Shown: positions 10,236 through 19,400 of the stretch, one piece after another
How the letters are laid out: each line of letters begins with the position of its first letter
Position numbering within the stretch: position 1 is the stretch's first letter
Notes under the pieces: model-generated
Told to the model about the DNA's origin: nothing
Database searches by the model: none
Seen by the model: the letters and a program-made list of their open reading frames with translations, nothing else
Origin: Breoghania sp.
GTDB lineage: Bacteria; Pseudomonadota; Alphaproteobacteria; Rhizobiales; Stappiaceae
Reading direction: 5' to 3'
Assembly (NCBI RefSeq): GCF_963674635.1
Contig: NZ_OY771475.1
Coordinates: 682,001-746,000 of the forward strand
DNA: 64,000 nucleotides
Made by a program: the position numbers and the translations under genes

Positions 10236-11384
10236 TCACTCCTTCATGGCCGCAAGGGGCGGGATGCGCATCGCGCCGAAGGCTGGAATGCCGCCTGCGA
10301 AAGCGGCCAGCGCCGCGGCGATGGCGATCGCCGACAGTGCTATGGCGGGCGTGAGACTTATGCTGGGGACGATGAGGCTCAGTGGCTGCTTCAGGGCAGC
10401 GACCGCCGCATATGCGGTCGGGTATGCCAGTGCCAGTCCCAGGCCAAACAGAAGAAACGTCTCGGCCAGCATGCTGGTGAAAATGAACGAGTTGGAAAAT
10501 CCGATGATCTTGAACACGCCGATTTCCCGGGTGCGCTCGCGCATGGCGAAGTACATCGTGTTGGCGACGATCATCAGGATCGTTGCAAAGCCGACCGTCG
10601 TGATGAGCCGAACGATGGTCGTGATGTCGGCGAACTGGGACACGAACTCCTTCATGAACTGGGTCTCGGTCTGGGTTCGCGTGGGATAAGCGGAATTCGC
10701 GAAGGCGTCGTCCACGGCGATGATGATGTCGTCGAGCCGCTGCCCGTCGGCGGGGACGAGCCCGAAACTGGAGACCGTGTCCTTGTTCGTTGTGCGCACG
10801 AGGTTGATGTAATCGTAATTCACGATCACGAAATGCGTGTCGATCGGCTGACGGGAGTCGAATATCCCGACGATGGTGAACGAGAAATCCCGTGTCCGCT
10901 CGCGCGTTTCGAAGCTGAAGGCGTTGAGCGAGATCGTCTGGCCAACTTGCCAGCCTTCCTGATCGGCGAGGCTGCGTCCGACGAGCGCGCCATCGCGTGA
11001 TCCCTCCATCGCCGCCACGGCGTCGGGAGGGAAGACGTATTGGGAACCGGCGAAGTTCGTGAAGCTTGCCGGATTGGTGGCGACCAGACCGAGATAGTTG
11101 TCCTGACGGCGATACGTGGCACGGCTGCGCGCCGTGAACGTTATCCGGCTGATTTGTGGCATCTGCTGCAGCTGTGCGAAATAGGCCATGGGCAAGGGGG
11201 TGGCGCTTCCGGACTTGCTGGTGACGATGAGGCGTTGCGCCTTGCCGGAATCTGGGTGGAAGCCCTCTTCGAAGCTGGCGATGATGAGATAGACAAAGAA
11301 GGCCAGTCCGATCGTCAGGGCGAGCATGACGCTTCTGCCGGGGTTTCGCAGAAGGCTTCGCGTGATGAGCGTGAACCTGGTCAT
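10236..11384 (-). CDS. ABC transporter permease, FtsX/MacB type (first permease)
   Basis: The 382-residue FtsX-like permease starts MTRFTLITRSLLRNPGRS, with its first membrane helix at about residues 15-35, a periplasmic domain, then three C-terminal helices. The segment AMRERTREIGVFKIIGFSN is the conserved cytoplasmic coupling region of the family. It starts 2 bases after the ATPase stop and ends 6 bases before the second permease start, so the genes form a translationally tight operon. Two separate permeases plus a separate ATPase differ from the single fused MacB polypeptide and resemble LolCDE-type or peptide-export systems. Confidence 0.9.
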   Translation of the reverse strand: MTRFTLITRSLLRNPGRSVMLALTIGLAFFVYLIIASFEEGFHPDSGKAQRLIVTSKSGSATPLPMAYFAQLQQMPQISRITFTARSRATYRRQDNYLGLVATNPASFTNFAGSQYVFPPDAVAAMEGSRDGALVGRSLADQEGWQVGQTISLNAFSFETRERTRDFSFTIVGIFDSRQPIDTHFVIVNYDYINLVRTTNKDTVSSFGLVPADGQRLDDIIIAVDDAFANSAYPTRTQTETQFMKEFVSQFADITTIVRLITTVGFATILMIVANTMYFAMRERTREIGVFKIIGFSNSFIFTSMLAETFLLFGLGLALAYPTAYAAVAALKQPLSLIVPSISLTPAIALSAIAIAAALAAFAGGIPAFGAMRIPPLAAMKE

Positions 11385-11386
11385 CG

Positions 11387-12094
11387 TCAGGCGGCTCTCT
11401 GTGTGACGAACTGGCCCTTGTCGAGCCGCAGGACGGTCCGGGCCGAGTGGCAGGCGATCTCGTCATGGGTGACCATGACGATCGTTTTGCCGAGTTCAGC
11501 ATTGAGAATGCGCAGGACCTTCAGCGCGTCGTCGGCGGTTTCCCGATCAAGATCGCCTGTTGGTTCGTCGCACAAAAGCAGTTTGGGGTCGCTGGCAAGA
11601 GCCCTTGCGATGCCGATGCGCTGGCGCTGGCCGCCCGACAGTTCGGAGGGAAGGTGTCGCCCCCGGTCCTCTAGCCCGACGAGTTCAAGAAGCGTCTGGA
11701 CCCGATCTCTCCGCTGCCGACTGTTCAGCGAGGTGAGCAGCAGCGGCAGCTCGATGTTCTGCGCCCCGTTCAGCATCGGCATCAAATTGTAGAACTGGAA
11801 GACGAAGCCGACATTGGCGCCGCGCCACGCGGTCAGCTCGGCTTCGCTCAGCATGTCGAGACGGGTATGTGCGAAACTGATCTCGCCAAAATCGGGGCGG
11901 TCGATGCCGCCGATGAGATTCAGCAGTGTCGACTTGCCTGACCCCGATGGTCCGACCACCGCGATAAAATCTCCCTGAGCGATTTCCAGGTTGAGGTCGT
12001 CGAATATGGTCACGACCTCCTTGCTAATGCGGTAGCTCTTGCGAACCTGATTCAGCGACAGACCGGCCGACATTGCGGCATTGAAACTATCCAT
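11387..12094 (-). CDS. ABC transporter ATP-binding protein (LolD/MacB type)
   Basis: This 235-residue ATPase has every nucleotide-binding element: Walker A GPSGSGKST at residues 48-56, signature LSGGQRQR near residue 148, Walker B LLLCDEPTGDLD, and the H-loop histidine in IVMVTHD. The DEPTGDLD form is characteristic of the MacB/LolD subfamily that pairs with FtsX-type permeases. It lies directly between the adaptor gene (10 bases upstream) and the first permease, so it energises this exporter. It contains no fused membrane segment. Confidence 0.95.
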   Translation of the reverse strand: MDSFNAAMSAGLSLNQVRKSYRISKEVVTIFDDLNLEIAQGDFIAVVGPSGSGKSTLLNLIGGIDRPDFGEISFAHTRLDMLSEAELTAWRGANVGFVFQFYNLMPMLNGAQNIELPLLLTSLNSRQRRDRVQTLLELVGLEDRGRHLPSELSGGQRQRIGIARALASDPKLLLCDEPTGDLDRETADDALKVLRILNAELGKTIVMVTHDEIACHSARTVLRLDKGQFVTQRAA

Positions 12095-12104
12095 TCCGCA
12101 TTCC

Positions 12105-13232
12105 TTACGTATGACCGGAACCGGTCGACTTTCTGCCGTCGAAGGTCACTTTGACGGACATGTTCGGCAGGACCGCCGGGAGCGGGGCGAGGAAGTCGAG
12201 GCGGACCGTGATCGTCCCCTTCTGGGCGGATGCGACAGGAAGAACGGCGCGCACACGCACCTCCAGCGGCGCATCGGGAAACGCGTCGAACACCGCCGTG
12301 CCAGATTGGCCGGACGTTATCCGCACGGTGTTGCTCTGGGCGACGTCAACGTCGATCGCGAGTGAGGTCGGGTCCAGCAGAATGGCGATGCCACCACCCG
12401 GTGCGCCTTCGGTGCCAGCGGCGAGAATGTCCCCCGTGCGGACCAGCCGCTCCGCGACGATGCCATCGAATGGGGCGATGATCTCGTGCAGTTGCAGGTT
12501 CCGTTCCTGGGCTTCGACCTGAAGGCGGGCGGTTTCAATGGCCTGGCGCGCCGCGTTCAGATCCTGTCGCAGTTGGTGCACGGTGAGGGCGTTGTCTTCC
12601 CAGGCATTCTCAGACACGACGCCGCGCTCTTTCAGCCGCTCCGCGCGCGCGGCGTCCTTTTCCGCCTTCGCCAACGACAGCCGGATTCGCTCCACGTTCA
12701 CCTCGGTATTGGCGAGATTGGATCTGGCGATCTTGCTCTGGATGATCGCCGTGCGGTTGTCCATCAAAGCAATGCGGTCACCCGCCTTGACCGTCTGGCC
12801 GGTTTCGACGGGAACAGAGAGGATCCGTCCGCCGATTTCGGGTTTGAGGGTCACCATGCGCTCGGCGATCACGTACCCAGACCCGACGACGGGAGGCAGG
12901 ATGGCGACCGCAGGTGGCTGCGTCTGGCCCTGCGCCCCGTCCTGCGCCCCGTCCTGCGCTTGCGTCTGATCGGATCGCAGCGCGGTCCTGGCCGGTTCCT
13001 TCGCAGGCGCGTTCAGATGCAGGACATCGCCAAGCCGGGACAATTCGGCGGCAAGCCGGTCACGCTCCCAATAGGCCCCGGCCAGCCCGCTCGCTAGGGC
13101 CGCCGCTGCGAGGAGCAATGCGGCGGTTCGCCCGCGCCAGGTCCGGCGTTGCCCCTTCAGCGGCATCCCCTGTGGCGGGTCGATGCGCTCGATTGAGAGG
13201 GAGCGCAGTTTCGTACCGATGTCGGCATTCAT
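12105..13232 (-). CDS. HlyD-family periplasmic adaptor subunit of the exporter
   Basis: The protein is a membrane-fusion adaptor of 375 residues from the ATG at 13,232 (MNADIGTKL). The frame stays open upstream to 13,532, but that part is low-complexity and basic and overlaps a different gene region, so the internal start is preferred. A single membrane helix (about residues 36-56, alanine-rich) is followed by a periplasmic lipoyl-like half motif, the ERMVTLKPEIGGRI segment, an alpha-helical hairpin (NVERIRLSLAKAEKDAARAE), the second lipoyl half (IIAPFDGIVAERLV) and a beta-barrel. A run of Q, A and D repeats (AQDGAQDGAQGQ) follows the helix. It is the first gene of the exporter operon and probably bridges the permeases to an outer-membrane channel not encoded here. 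Confidence 0.88.
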   Translation of the reverse strand: MNADIGTKLRSLSIERIDPPQGMPLKGQRRTWRGRTAALLLAAAALASGLAGAYWERDRLAAELSRLGDVLHLNAPAKEPARTALRSDQTQAQDGAQDGAQGQTQPPAVAILPPVVGSGYVIAERMVTLKPEIGGRILSVPVETGQTVKAGDRIALMDNRTAIIQSKIARSNLANTEVNVERIRLSLAKAEKDAARAERLKERGVVSENAWEDNALTVHQLRQDLNAARQAIETARLQVEAQERNLQLHEIIAPFDGIVAERLVRTGDILAAGTEGAPGGGIAILLDPTSLAIDVDVAQSNTVRITSGQSGTAVFDAFPDAPLEVRVRAVLPVASAQKGTITVRLDFLAPLPAVLPNMSVKVTFDGRKSTGSGHT

Positions 13233-13392
13233 GAAGAGCACTCTCGCATTTGTGTCAAACGCAGTTTCAGCCGGCTTGTCGGCGCCGGGAGACCTCTTTC
13301 GCGATTTCGTTCGTCCCGGATCACGTTTTGGTCTGGCATTGGGGAAAAAAAACCAGGAAGACGGCATCGTCCTTCGGGCCGGGGGCCGGGGT

Positions 13393-14028
13393 TCACCCTT
13401 CGAGGAAAGCCTCGACCTGTTTGCGGTCGACCTTGCCGGCGAGCGACAGGGGCAGGTCCGATTGCACGGAAATGCGCGTCGGGCGCATGTAGGGTGGCAG
13501 CTTCGCGGCGAGTGAAGCGCGAACTTCCTCAATGGTTCGATCGTTCACGGCGTCGCCGCTGAGCACCAGGCTCAGTGCCCGCACCGGATCTCCCTGCGGC
13601 ACCACCATGGCCAATCCCACGCCGTTCACCTGAAGCGCGCATTGCTCGATCTCGCCGAGTTCGATGCGAAAGCCGTTCAGCTTGATCTGGCTGTCGAGGC
13701 GTCCGCGGATCGTCAGTCCCTGGTTCTTGCACAACCTGCCGAGGTCGCCAGTGCGGTAGTAGCTGTGACCATCGAGGACGCCGAAATTCGTATTGTTGGG
13801 ATGTGTGGCGGGCAGGTAGCCGCTGGCGATCTGGGGGCCGAGCAGAATGACCTCGCCCTGTCCGCTGTCGCGAAAGACGCCATCGCCGGTATCGATCAGC
13901 GCATGGCAGTCGCGCTTGAGCATCGCGATGCGGGGTAGGGCGCGCGCGCGGTGCGTTTCCGAGCGAAGCGGCAAGTGCGGCATGATCCGGCAAGGCGTGT
14001 CATGCTCGGGCGGCGGCGTTGCCAGCAA
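13393..14028 (-). pseudogene. C-terminal fragment of an adenylation (DltA/NRPS-A type) enzyme
   Basis: The frame holds only the hinge and C-terminal subdomain of an AMP-forming acyl/aminoacyl ligase. YRTGDLG is core motif A7, GRLDSQIKLNGFRIELGE is A8, and GKVDRK near the end is A10 with its catalytic lysine. The N-terminal ATP-binding core of about 350 residues, with motifs A3-A5, is absent: upstream lies only a short non-homologous stretch and then, 61 bases away, the end of the AraC gene. The LDSQIKLNG form resembles DltA-type D-alanine ligases and NRPS domains. It cannot adenylate by itself and is most simply a deletion relic, although an independently folded C-domain cannot be excluded. 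Confidence 0.6.
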
Positions 14029-14089
14029 ACCGGCTGGACCAAACGATGCCTTGCCGCAATGGGCACGTAAAGGCTGAGAGGCTTACCGG

Positions 14090-15292
14090 TTAACGGATGG
14101 AGCTGGCGCTCTTGGAGCGCCGCTGCGTGTTGTCCAGTCTCTCCGGCGTGGCGTGGGGGCTTGCGGGGGCTGACGTGTCCGCGTTCCTGGAGGGGCTCCC
14201 GGAGGCGGCTGCCAATTGCCGGAATTCACTCGGGTTCATGCCCGTCATCCTGCGGAATTCACGGTTGAAGTTGGACTTCGTCTGAAAGCCGCTGTCCAGC
14301 ATGATGTCGGTGACGCTCTCTTCGGTATGCGCCAGCAGCCGCTTCGCTTCCTGGACACGGTAGGCGTTGACGAACTGGGAAACGTTGCACTGGCGGATCC
14401 GGTTGATGGCGCCGGATATCTGCCGCATCGGGATCCCCGCGCGCGAGGCCAGTCGGGTCAGGGTCAGGTCCGGATTCCGATAAAGCCGCTTTTCGGTCAT
14501 CAGGGCGTCGATGGAGGCAATGATACGCAGGTCGTTTTCTGGATCTGCCTCCGCCAAACCGGTGGCTTTGCTGTCGCAGGACGCCGTTTCGTCAGAGGCG
14601 GGGAGCAGGTCGGCGTCTTCGGAGCTTGAAAACTCGGTGCTGCCGACTTCGGATGGAACGCTGCTTCCCGCGACCGCGATCGCGTAGGCCAGAAGCGGCA
14701 GGATCGCCAACGTGGCAATCGTCACGATGATCGGGGCGAAACTGGCGTTGAAATATCTGATGTCCACCGCAATCGACAGATCGATCAGCCCGGAGAGGAT
14801 CAGAACAATCGCCGCGGTGTGGATGGCCCAGAGGGCGTTTGCGCTGTCGGCGAGCCGGACTGCACGCAGGGCGTCAGGTCCTTTGCTGCCGAAGCGGAGC
14901 AAGGCGGCACCATACCCGAGAAACAGCAGCGTCAGGAACGGGTCGACCATATCGGTTACCGACGGCCATGGCGTCATCGTGCCCAGGGCGATGATAATGG
15001 TGGGGATGAAGTGCCCCCAGACCCGTATTCCGACGCGGGGGCCATACATGAGGTCGGAGAAACAAATCCAGGCCAATGCTGGCATGATGCTCGCCAGAAC
15101 AGGCTGGAGAACGTGCAGAATCTCGATTTTATAGGTCCAGCGCACCCCACCCACGATCGCCAGGAGCGTGCAAAGGGCGATGAAGATGGTCGTCGGTTTG
15201 CGAAGGGTCCCTGATCCCTCGGTTCGAATGATCCGGAAAAGCAGGATCGAAAGCAGAAGCGCGGCGATGAACGGCAGCGGAATGTGAAGCAT
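14090..15292 (-). CDS. Membrane-anchored AraC-family transcriptional regulator
   Basis: The 400-residue protein joins a hydrophobic N-terminal half with about six or seven membrane segments (residues 1-215, starting MLHIPLPFIAALLLSILLF) to a C-terminal AraC double helix-turn-helix. The DNA-binding part shows LTRLASRAGIPMRQIS for the first HTH and VTDIMLDSGFQTKSNFNREF for the second, followed by the family signature MTGMNPSEFRQ. A polar acidic linker separates the halves. AraC regulators with integral-membrane input domains are known, and ligand sensing in the membrane is inferred. It may control the neighbouring exporter or the biosynthetic operon to the right. Confidence 0.88.
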   Translation of the reverse strand: MLHIPLPFIAALLLSILLFRIIRTEGSGTLRKPTTIFIALCTLLAIVGGVRWTYKIEILHVLQPVLASIMPALAWICFSDLMYGPRVGIRVWGHFIPTIIIALGTMTPWPSVTDMVDPFLTLLFLGYGAALLRFGSKGPDALRAVRLADSANALWAIHTAAIVLILSGLIDLSIAVDIRYFNASFAPIIVTIATLAILPLLAYAIAVAGSSVPSEVGSTEFSSSEDADLLPASDETASCDSKATGLAEADPENDLRIIASIDALMTEKRLYRNPDLTLTRLASRAGIPMRQISGAINRIRQCNVSQFVNAYRVQEAKRLLAHTEESVTDIMLDSGFQTKSNFNREFRRMTGMNPSEFRQLAAASGSPSRNADTSAPASPHATPERLDNTQRRSKSASSIR

Positions 15293-15395
15293 GGTCTCTG
15301 CTTCTCAATATATTGCGGTACGAAGGAATGGCTATACCAATTATTGGTATTAAGAATATCATTGTATCGGTAATATTGTCCATCAATGAGGGCTC

Positions 15396-15793
15396 TTATC
15401 CGACGGAAGAACCAGAGAGGCATCCGTGCGGATATAGCTCTGCCTTGCGTATTTTCTTCAGCGCCAGCTGACGCTTGCGCCGACATGAGGGGCCAGGATG
15501 GGGCCCAAGAAGCGGCAGGCCCTGGAATTGGACACTATCGCGGCGCATGAGCCGCGGCTTCGTGACCATGAAGAGCAGAAGGTCAAGCTCACCCAAGCTT
15601 TCTGGCATTTGCGCAAGCCAGCCGTCGACGCGACAGCCAGCTTCTCGTAGCGTTCGATGATCGCTGTCACGTCTGCTGAAAGGGCTCCACGGTCATATGC
15701 TGTATCACGCGCAAAGGTCCATTTCGCAGTCGTGGACAAACATCCGTGCCAAGTGGCGCTGAAGAAAATACGCCCGATAGCGGTGAAGGTCAC
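15396..15793 (-). pseudogene. Frameshifted Mu-type (rve) transposase C-terminal remnant
   Basis: Two minus-strand frames carry overlapping pieces of one ancestral protein. One reads PESLGELDLLLFMVTKPR followed by RRDSVQFQGL; the other continues RFLGPILAPHVGASVS. Joined, they match the conserved C-terminal domain of Mu-type/IS transposases, in which a PESLxxLDLLL segment precedes a HRDGIxFQGLRYLDP segment. No catalytic DDE part is present. At least one frameshift and 5' and 3' truncation make it a relic. It marks a past insertion between the exporter block and the biosynthetic operon. Confidence 0.6.
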
Positions 15794-16424
15794 AGCCGTG
15801 TCTTGGTCTTGAGTGCGCGTATCCTGGTCTTGCCGCTGCCGTTGGCGGGTGAGCCCGGCGCAATACCTCGCGTGGCCCGCAGTCGTGTGTTTGCCCGGAA
15901 TGCTGGCACGCTTAGCTGAATATGCAAGCTATGCGATGTTGGCTTTGTCTGGAGGCGCGTTGACTATACGCCAACGCTTGCCGGGGTCTTTGCGCAGCTC
16001 TCCTTAATCGAGCTCATCGGATCGGCCACCTGCGCCTTTAGCGGCCCTTCGGTCGTGTGGGAGGGCAAGCGCGCCACCTTTCACATTCCGTCAATGTAAA
16101 AAGGCGCCCGGTTTGCCGGTCAGTCGATCAGACCAGCCGACGGGCCGCAGGAAACGAGCGGCCCTGCGGCATCGCAACTTGCCGTGCCCCTCCCGCGACT
16201 GTAATAACGTCATTGAAGAACGTGTTTTCAATTCTTGGTTTGAATCGGGTTTAATCCTGCGCTTGTTTGCTGTCCGATTTGATGAATAAGCCGGGTTCGA
16301 GCTCGGCGGCAAGGTGCATCAAGGGGGCGGGTGATCGCCTTTTATTGCCGTGAAAAACGCAAGTTCTTCAAGCGTTGTCAGGCGCTTGGGCCAATGCCAG
16401 TTCGTATCTGACGGTAGTCGCTGA
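15794..16424. other. Intergenic with possible further transposon debris
   Basis: No intact gene was found in this 630-base stretch. A plus-strand tail (about 15,990-16,098) reads like the C-terminus of an unknown protein (ELIGSATCAFSGP) without a start. The promoter of the gene at 16,425 should lie in the AT-richer part after 16,200, but no clear -35/-10 pair was identified. Confidence 0.4.
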
Positions 16425-17423
16425 ATGTTGAACAGATTCAAATTGCTGGCTCATTTGAGTTCGAGCTGGGAGGGCGAGGATGTATCGGGGAATGGGCTGG
16501 TTCATATGCTCAATTCTTCCGGAAGTCGCCCGGCGTTGCTCTGGTGTTTCAACGCCGCTCACGAGTTTCCGCTCATGGCGGGTGGATTGGGGGCCGATCA
16601 GCCGTTGATCGGGTTGCGGTCCCTGCATCTCGTCACGCCGAACGGCCCCAATCGCTATTCACAGGACGAGAAAACAGCCGATCTTTATGCCGACTTGCTG
16701 TTGTCCAGCGGATTGGATCTGCAAGGATGTGCGATCGGTGGAAATTGTCAGGGCGCCGGAATTGCGACCCCACTGGCGGCGCGCCTCTTGCAGGCTGGGA
16801 TTGACGTAAAGACCCTCGTGATCATGGAGGCACGGCTCCCCAGCCCGTTTCCCGGTCACGTCGGGTTCGTCTATGGCGATCGCAGCGAGATGTTCAATCC
16901 TTTCCTGCGCGGCGAGCAGCCCGAGGCGCGGTGGGATATGCTGTGTCAAAGGTGGAATCTCGAGATCATCCCAGGTTCGCACGGTGAGTTTTTTGGCCCC
17001 GAGAACGGTCAGACCACCTGCGATGCGATCGACCGTCTTCTGGACATGGGGCATCGGAAGGATGCCCCTGCATATGAGGCAAGGGGGCGAAGCCTGGAGC
17101 CGATCGACTTGCCGCAGAAAGTCACGGCCGGAGAGCGGTTGGAACTGGGGTTGCGGTCGACGACCCAAATGCGGGCGGACCCGGAGGATGCCCCCTTGGT
17201 CCTGCTTTATTTCTGGGTGAGCGATGTTCATGGGCTCGTCGAGGTGGACGAGCCACCTCGCTTGACAGAGATCGATGCTGCCGGTTCGCCCGACAGGGTC
17301 TTGCTGAAGGTTCCGGAACTTTCCGGCGACTGGGACCTGCGCGTTTTCCTGTGCCGGGCCAAAGGCGGGCCCGTGCAGTGGCAGGTCCATGATCAGAAAC
17401 GTTATCGGCTGCGCGTGGAATGA
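16425..17423 (+). CDS. Alpha/beta-hydrolase thioesterase-like protein with Cys nucleophile position
   Basis: The N-terminal 215 residues follow the NRPS/PKS type thioesterase fold. The nucleophile elbow is G-N-C-Q-G (Cys108) where most relatives have GxSxG, with a likely acid at Asp152 (VYGDRSE) and catalytic histidine at His186 (IPGSHGEFF). The last 115 residues form an extra, beta-rich domain of unknown role (PLVLLYFWVSDVHGLVEV, ending in VHDQKRYRLRVE). The start at 16,425 has only a weak ribosome site, and a second ATG 27 codons later is an alternative. It precedes the coupled biosynthetic operon by 414 bases on the same strand and may hydrolyse or transfer acyl groups from the carrier protein at 23,274. 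The function is inferred. Confidence 0.7.
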   Translation: MLNRFKLLAHLSSSWEGEDVSGNGLVHMLNSSGSRPALLWCFNAAHEFPLMAGGLGADQPLIGLRSLHLVTPNGPNRYSQDEKTADLYADLLLSSGLDLQGCAIGGNCQGAGIATPLAARLLQAGIDVKTLVIMEARLPSPFPGHVGFVYGDRSEMFNPFLRGEQPEARWDMLCQRWNLEIIPGSHGEFFGPENGQTTCDAIDRLLDMGHRKDAPAYEARGRSLEPIDLPQKVTAGERLELGLRSTTQMRADPEDAPLVLLYFWVSDVHGLVEVDEPPRLTEIDAAGSPDRVLLKVPELSGDWDLRVFLCRAKGGPVQWQVHDQKRYRLRVE

Positions 17424-17837
17424 TCAGGCAATGTCCGGGGCGATCATCGATACCTGCTGGTCTGAGCCGGATCGCTCCTGTTCGCGCCGGTCAGCTGCTT
17501 CGCAATTTCGGGCAGATACAAGGCGCGGCGCTGTGTTCGAGGGAGGCGGTTTTCAGCCGCCATTCACCGTCTGTGCGCATACCCGGCTTATGCGAGAGCG
17601 CAAGCCGTGAAAAACCCTGCCAGACAGTCTCGACAGGGGCGCCTTTAGTGTTAAGAACACCCCTCGACAGGCGAAACAATGTTCTCTCGCTCGCAGCACC
17701 CGCAGCCGTGCAGTTGCGTAACAGAAGCCGCTATTGGGCAAAAGAAACGTTTCCCCGGTCGCGAATTTTGGGTGGTTCGAAGTTAATCAGCAAGGCACTA
17801 TTCGAGTAATGTCGGGCTAAACAGCATAAAGTGCATC
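17424..17837. other. Intergenic, probable promoter region of biosynthetic operon
   Basis: This is a 414-base spacer between the thioesterase-like gene and the radical SAM gene. Short open frames on both strands lack ribosome sites and recognisable motifs. No hairpin strong enough to call a terminator was seen. Confidence 0.4.
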
Positions 17838-19400
17838 ATGACGACTGACCTTCGATCTGCAGGCTCCGGGAATTTGCGTGTCTATCTGATCGCGCCGTCG
17901 CCGGACTTCGGTCAGCACAATCTGAGCGACGATTGTGCGGTCGGCGTTTCCACGCCTTTTGCGATGAACGCCGCGGCGGGCATTGCAACGATCGCGGCCT
18001 ATTTCCCGGAGGAGGTGGAGCTTCGTCTTTGCGATGAAATCATCGAACCGGTCGACTATGACGATCCCGCAGCCATTATCGCCATCAGCGCGAATGTGGC
18101 TCAGGCTCCGGGCGCGGCCCACATCGCGCACCGGTTCCGCGAATTGGGGCGCACGATCGTTGTCGGTGGGCCGCATGTTTCCCTCGCGCCGGACATGTTC
18201 GAAGACATCGCCGATTGTCTGGTGATTGGAGAATTCGAACCCATCGCAGACACGTTCATGGCGGACCTGCTGTCCGGCGCACTGAAACCTCGATATCAGG
18301 GTCAAAAGGCGGATCTGGCGAAGGCTTTGCCGCCCAGATGGGATCTCTATCGCAATGATCGCGCTCTGGCCGGGGTGGTGCAGACCAGTCGCGGCTGTCC
18401 GTTTGACTGCAATTTCTGCGATGTGATCCAGTATCTGGGGCGTGTTCAGCGCCACAAGCCGCCTGAACGGGTCCTGCACGAGGTTCAGGCGCTTTATGAC
18501 CTGGGATACCGGCAGATCAACCTCTCCGATGACAACTTCACGGTCTATCGCAAGCGGACCGAGGTGTTGCTGGAGGCTTTGGCCGACTGGAACGGCAAGG
18601 ACGGCCGCGAACCGGTCGGCTTTCTCACCCAGATGTCGATCGATGTGGCCCGTCATCCGGACTTGCTCGCCGCCTGCAGCAGGGCAGGGCTGCGCACCGC
18701 CTTCATGGGTATCGAGACCAGCAACATCGAGGCCTTGAAGGAAAGCCGCAAGCGCCAGAACCTGCGTATCGATCTGGTCGAGCAATGCGAGAAAATCGTG
18801 AGTGCGGGCGTGTCTGTCCAGGCGGGCTTGATGGTCGGCTTCGATAGCGACGACCTGTCCTGTTTCGAGCGGCAACGCGATTTTGTCATGTCTCTGCCGG
18901 TCATCAATTTTCGCGTCGCCGTCTTGGTCGCGCCGGTCGCAACGCCGCTCTATGAGCAGATGGAAGCCGCAGGGCGGATCGTGGTGGAGCCCTCCCTTGC
19001 ACCCTCCACCAGTGCGATCGCCCACACTAATATCGAGCCTGCGCAGATGACCCGAGAACAGCTCACCGAGGGGGCCATGTGGCTCAGGGCGGAGTTGCTT
19101 GCGCCTGAGAATGTCATTCCAAGATTTGAACATTACGCCCGGACGCTTGGGCCACGGCTGCCTCATCTGGTGCCGGCCCAGACGGGCGGCCCGTCGGTGA
19201 AGGCGCATCCTTTTCTGGAGCTGTTCAGCCAGATGGCGCGCAATCGCGCCACGCGTCGGGTCATCGAATGCGTGCGTGAACTGTCAGAGGAAAATCCGCT
19301 GCTGCGCGCCGATCTGATGCAGGCATTGGGAATGTATCTCAACAGCTACATGCGGCAGCCCAGTGAGGCCAGGCAGCCCATGGTCGGAGTTGCCCAATGA
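17838..19400 (+). CDS. B12-binding-domain radical SAM protein (DUF4070-like C-terminus)
   Basis: The 520-residue protein has an N-terminal Rossmann-like cobalamin-binding domain (about residues 1-150, with IVVGGPHVSLAPDMF) followed by a radical SAM core. The cluster-binding CxxxCxxC is RGCPFDCNFC with Cys187, 191 and 194. The C-terminal stretch GLMVGFDSDD, then VLVAPVATPLYEQM and AAGRIV, resembles DUF4070-containing relatives such as the HpnJ/HpnP group. Class B enzymes of this type methylate unactivated carbons or rearrange carbon skeletons using SAM and cobalamin. It is the first gene of a chain with 4-base overlaps, so its substrate is probably the acyl chain handled by the next genes. The B12 domain lacks an obvious DxHxxG motif, as in many family members. 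Confidence 0.85.
   Translation: MTTDLRSAGSGNLRVYLIAPSPDFGQHNLSDDCAVGVSTPFAMNAAAGIATIAAYFPEEVELRLCDEIIEPVDYDDPAAIIAISANVAQAPGAAHIAHRFRELGRTIVVGGPHVSLAPDMFEDIADCLVIGEFEPIADTFMADLLSGALKPRYQGQKADLAKALPPRWDLYRNDRALAGVVQTSRGCPFDCNFCDVIQYLGRVQRHKPPERVLHEVQALYDLGYRQINLSDDNFTVYRKRTEVLLEALADWNGKDGREPVGFLTQMSIDVARHPDLLAACSRAGLRTAFMGIETSNIEALKESRKRQNLRIDLVEQCEKIVSAGVSVQAGLMVGFDSDDLSCFERQRDFVMSLPVINFRVAVLVAPVATPLYEQMEAAGRIVVEPSLAPSTSAIAHTNIEPAQMTREQLTEGAMWLRAELLAPENVIPRFEHYARTLGPRLPHLVPAQTGGPSVKAHPFLELFSQMARNRATRRVIECVRELSEENPLLRADLMQALGMYLNSYMRQPSEARQPMVGVAQ

Noticed and set aside
13233..13532. Upstream extension of the periplasmic adaptor frame
   Set aside because: The extra 100 codons are Arg/Pro/Ser-rich, overlap the adenylation fragment, and a good ATG stands at 13,232.
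17817..19208. Minus-strand frame of 463 codons antisense to the radical SAM gene
   Set aside because: The radical SAM frame has clear motifs and coupled neighbours; the antisense frame has none.
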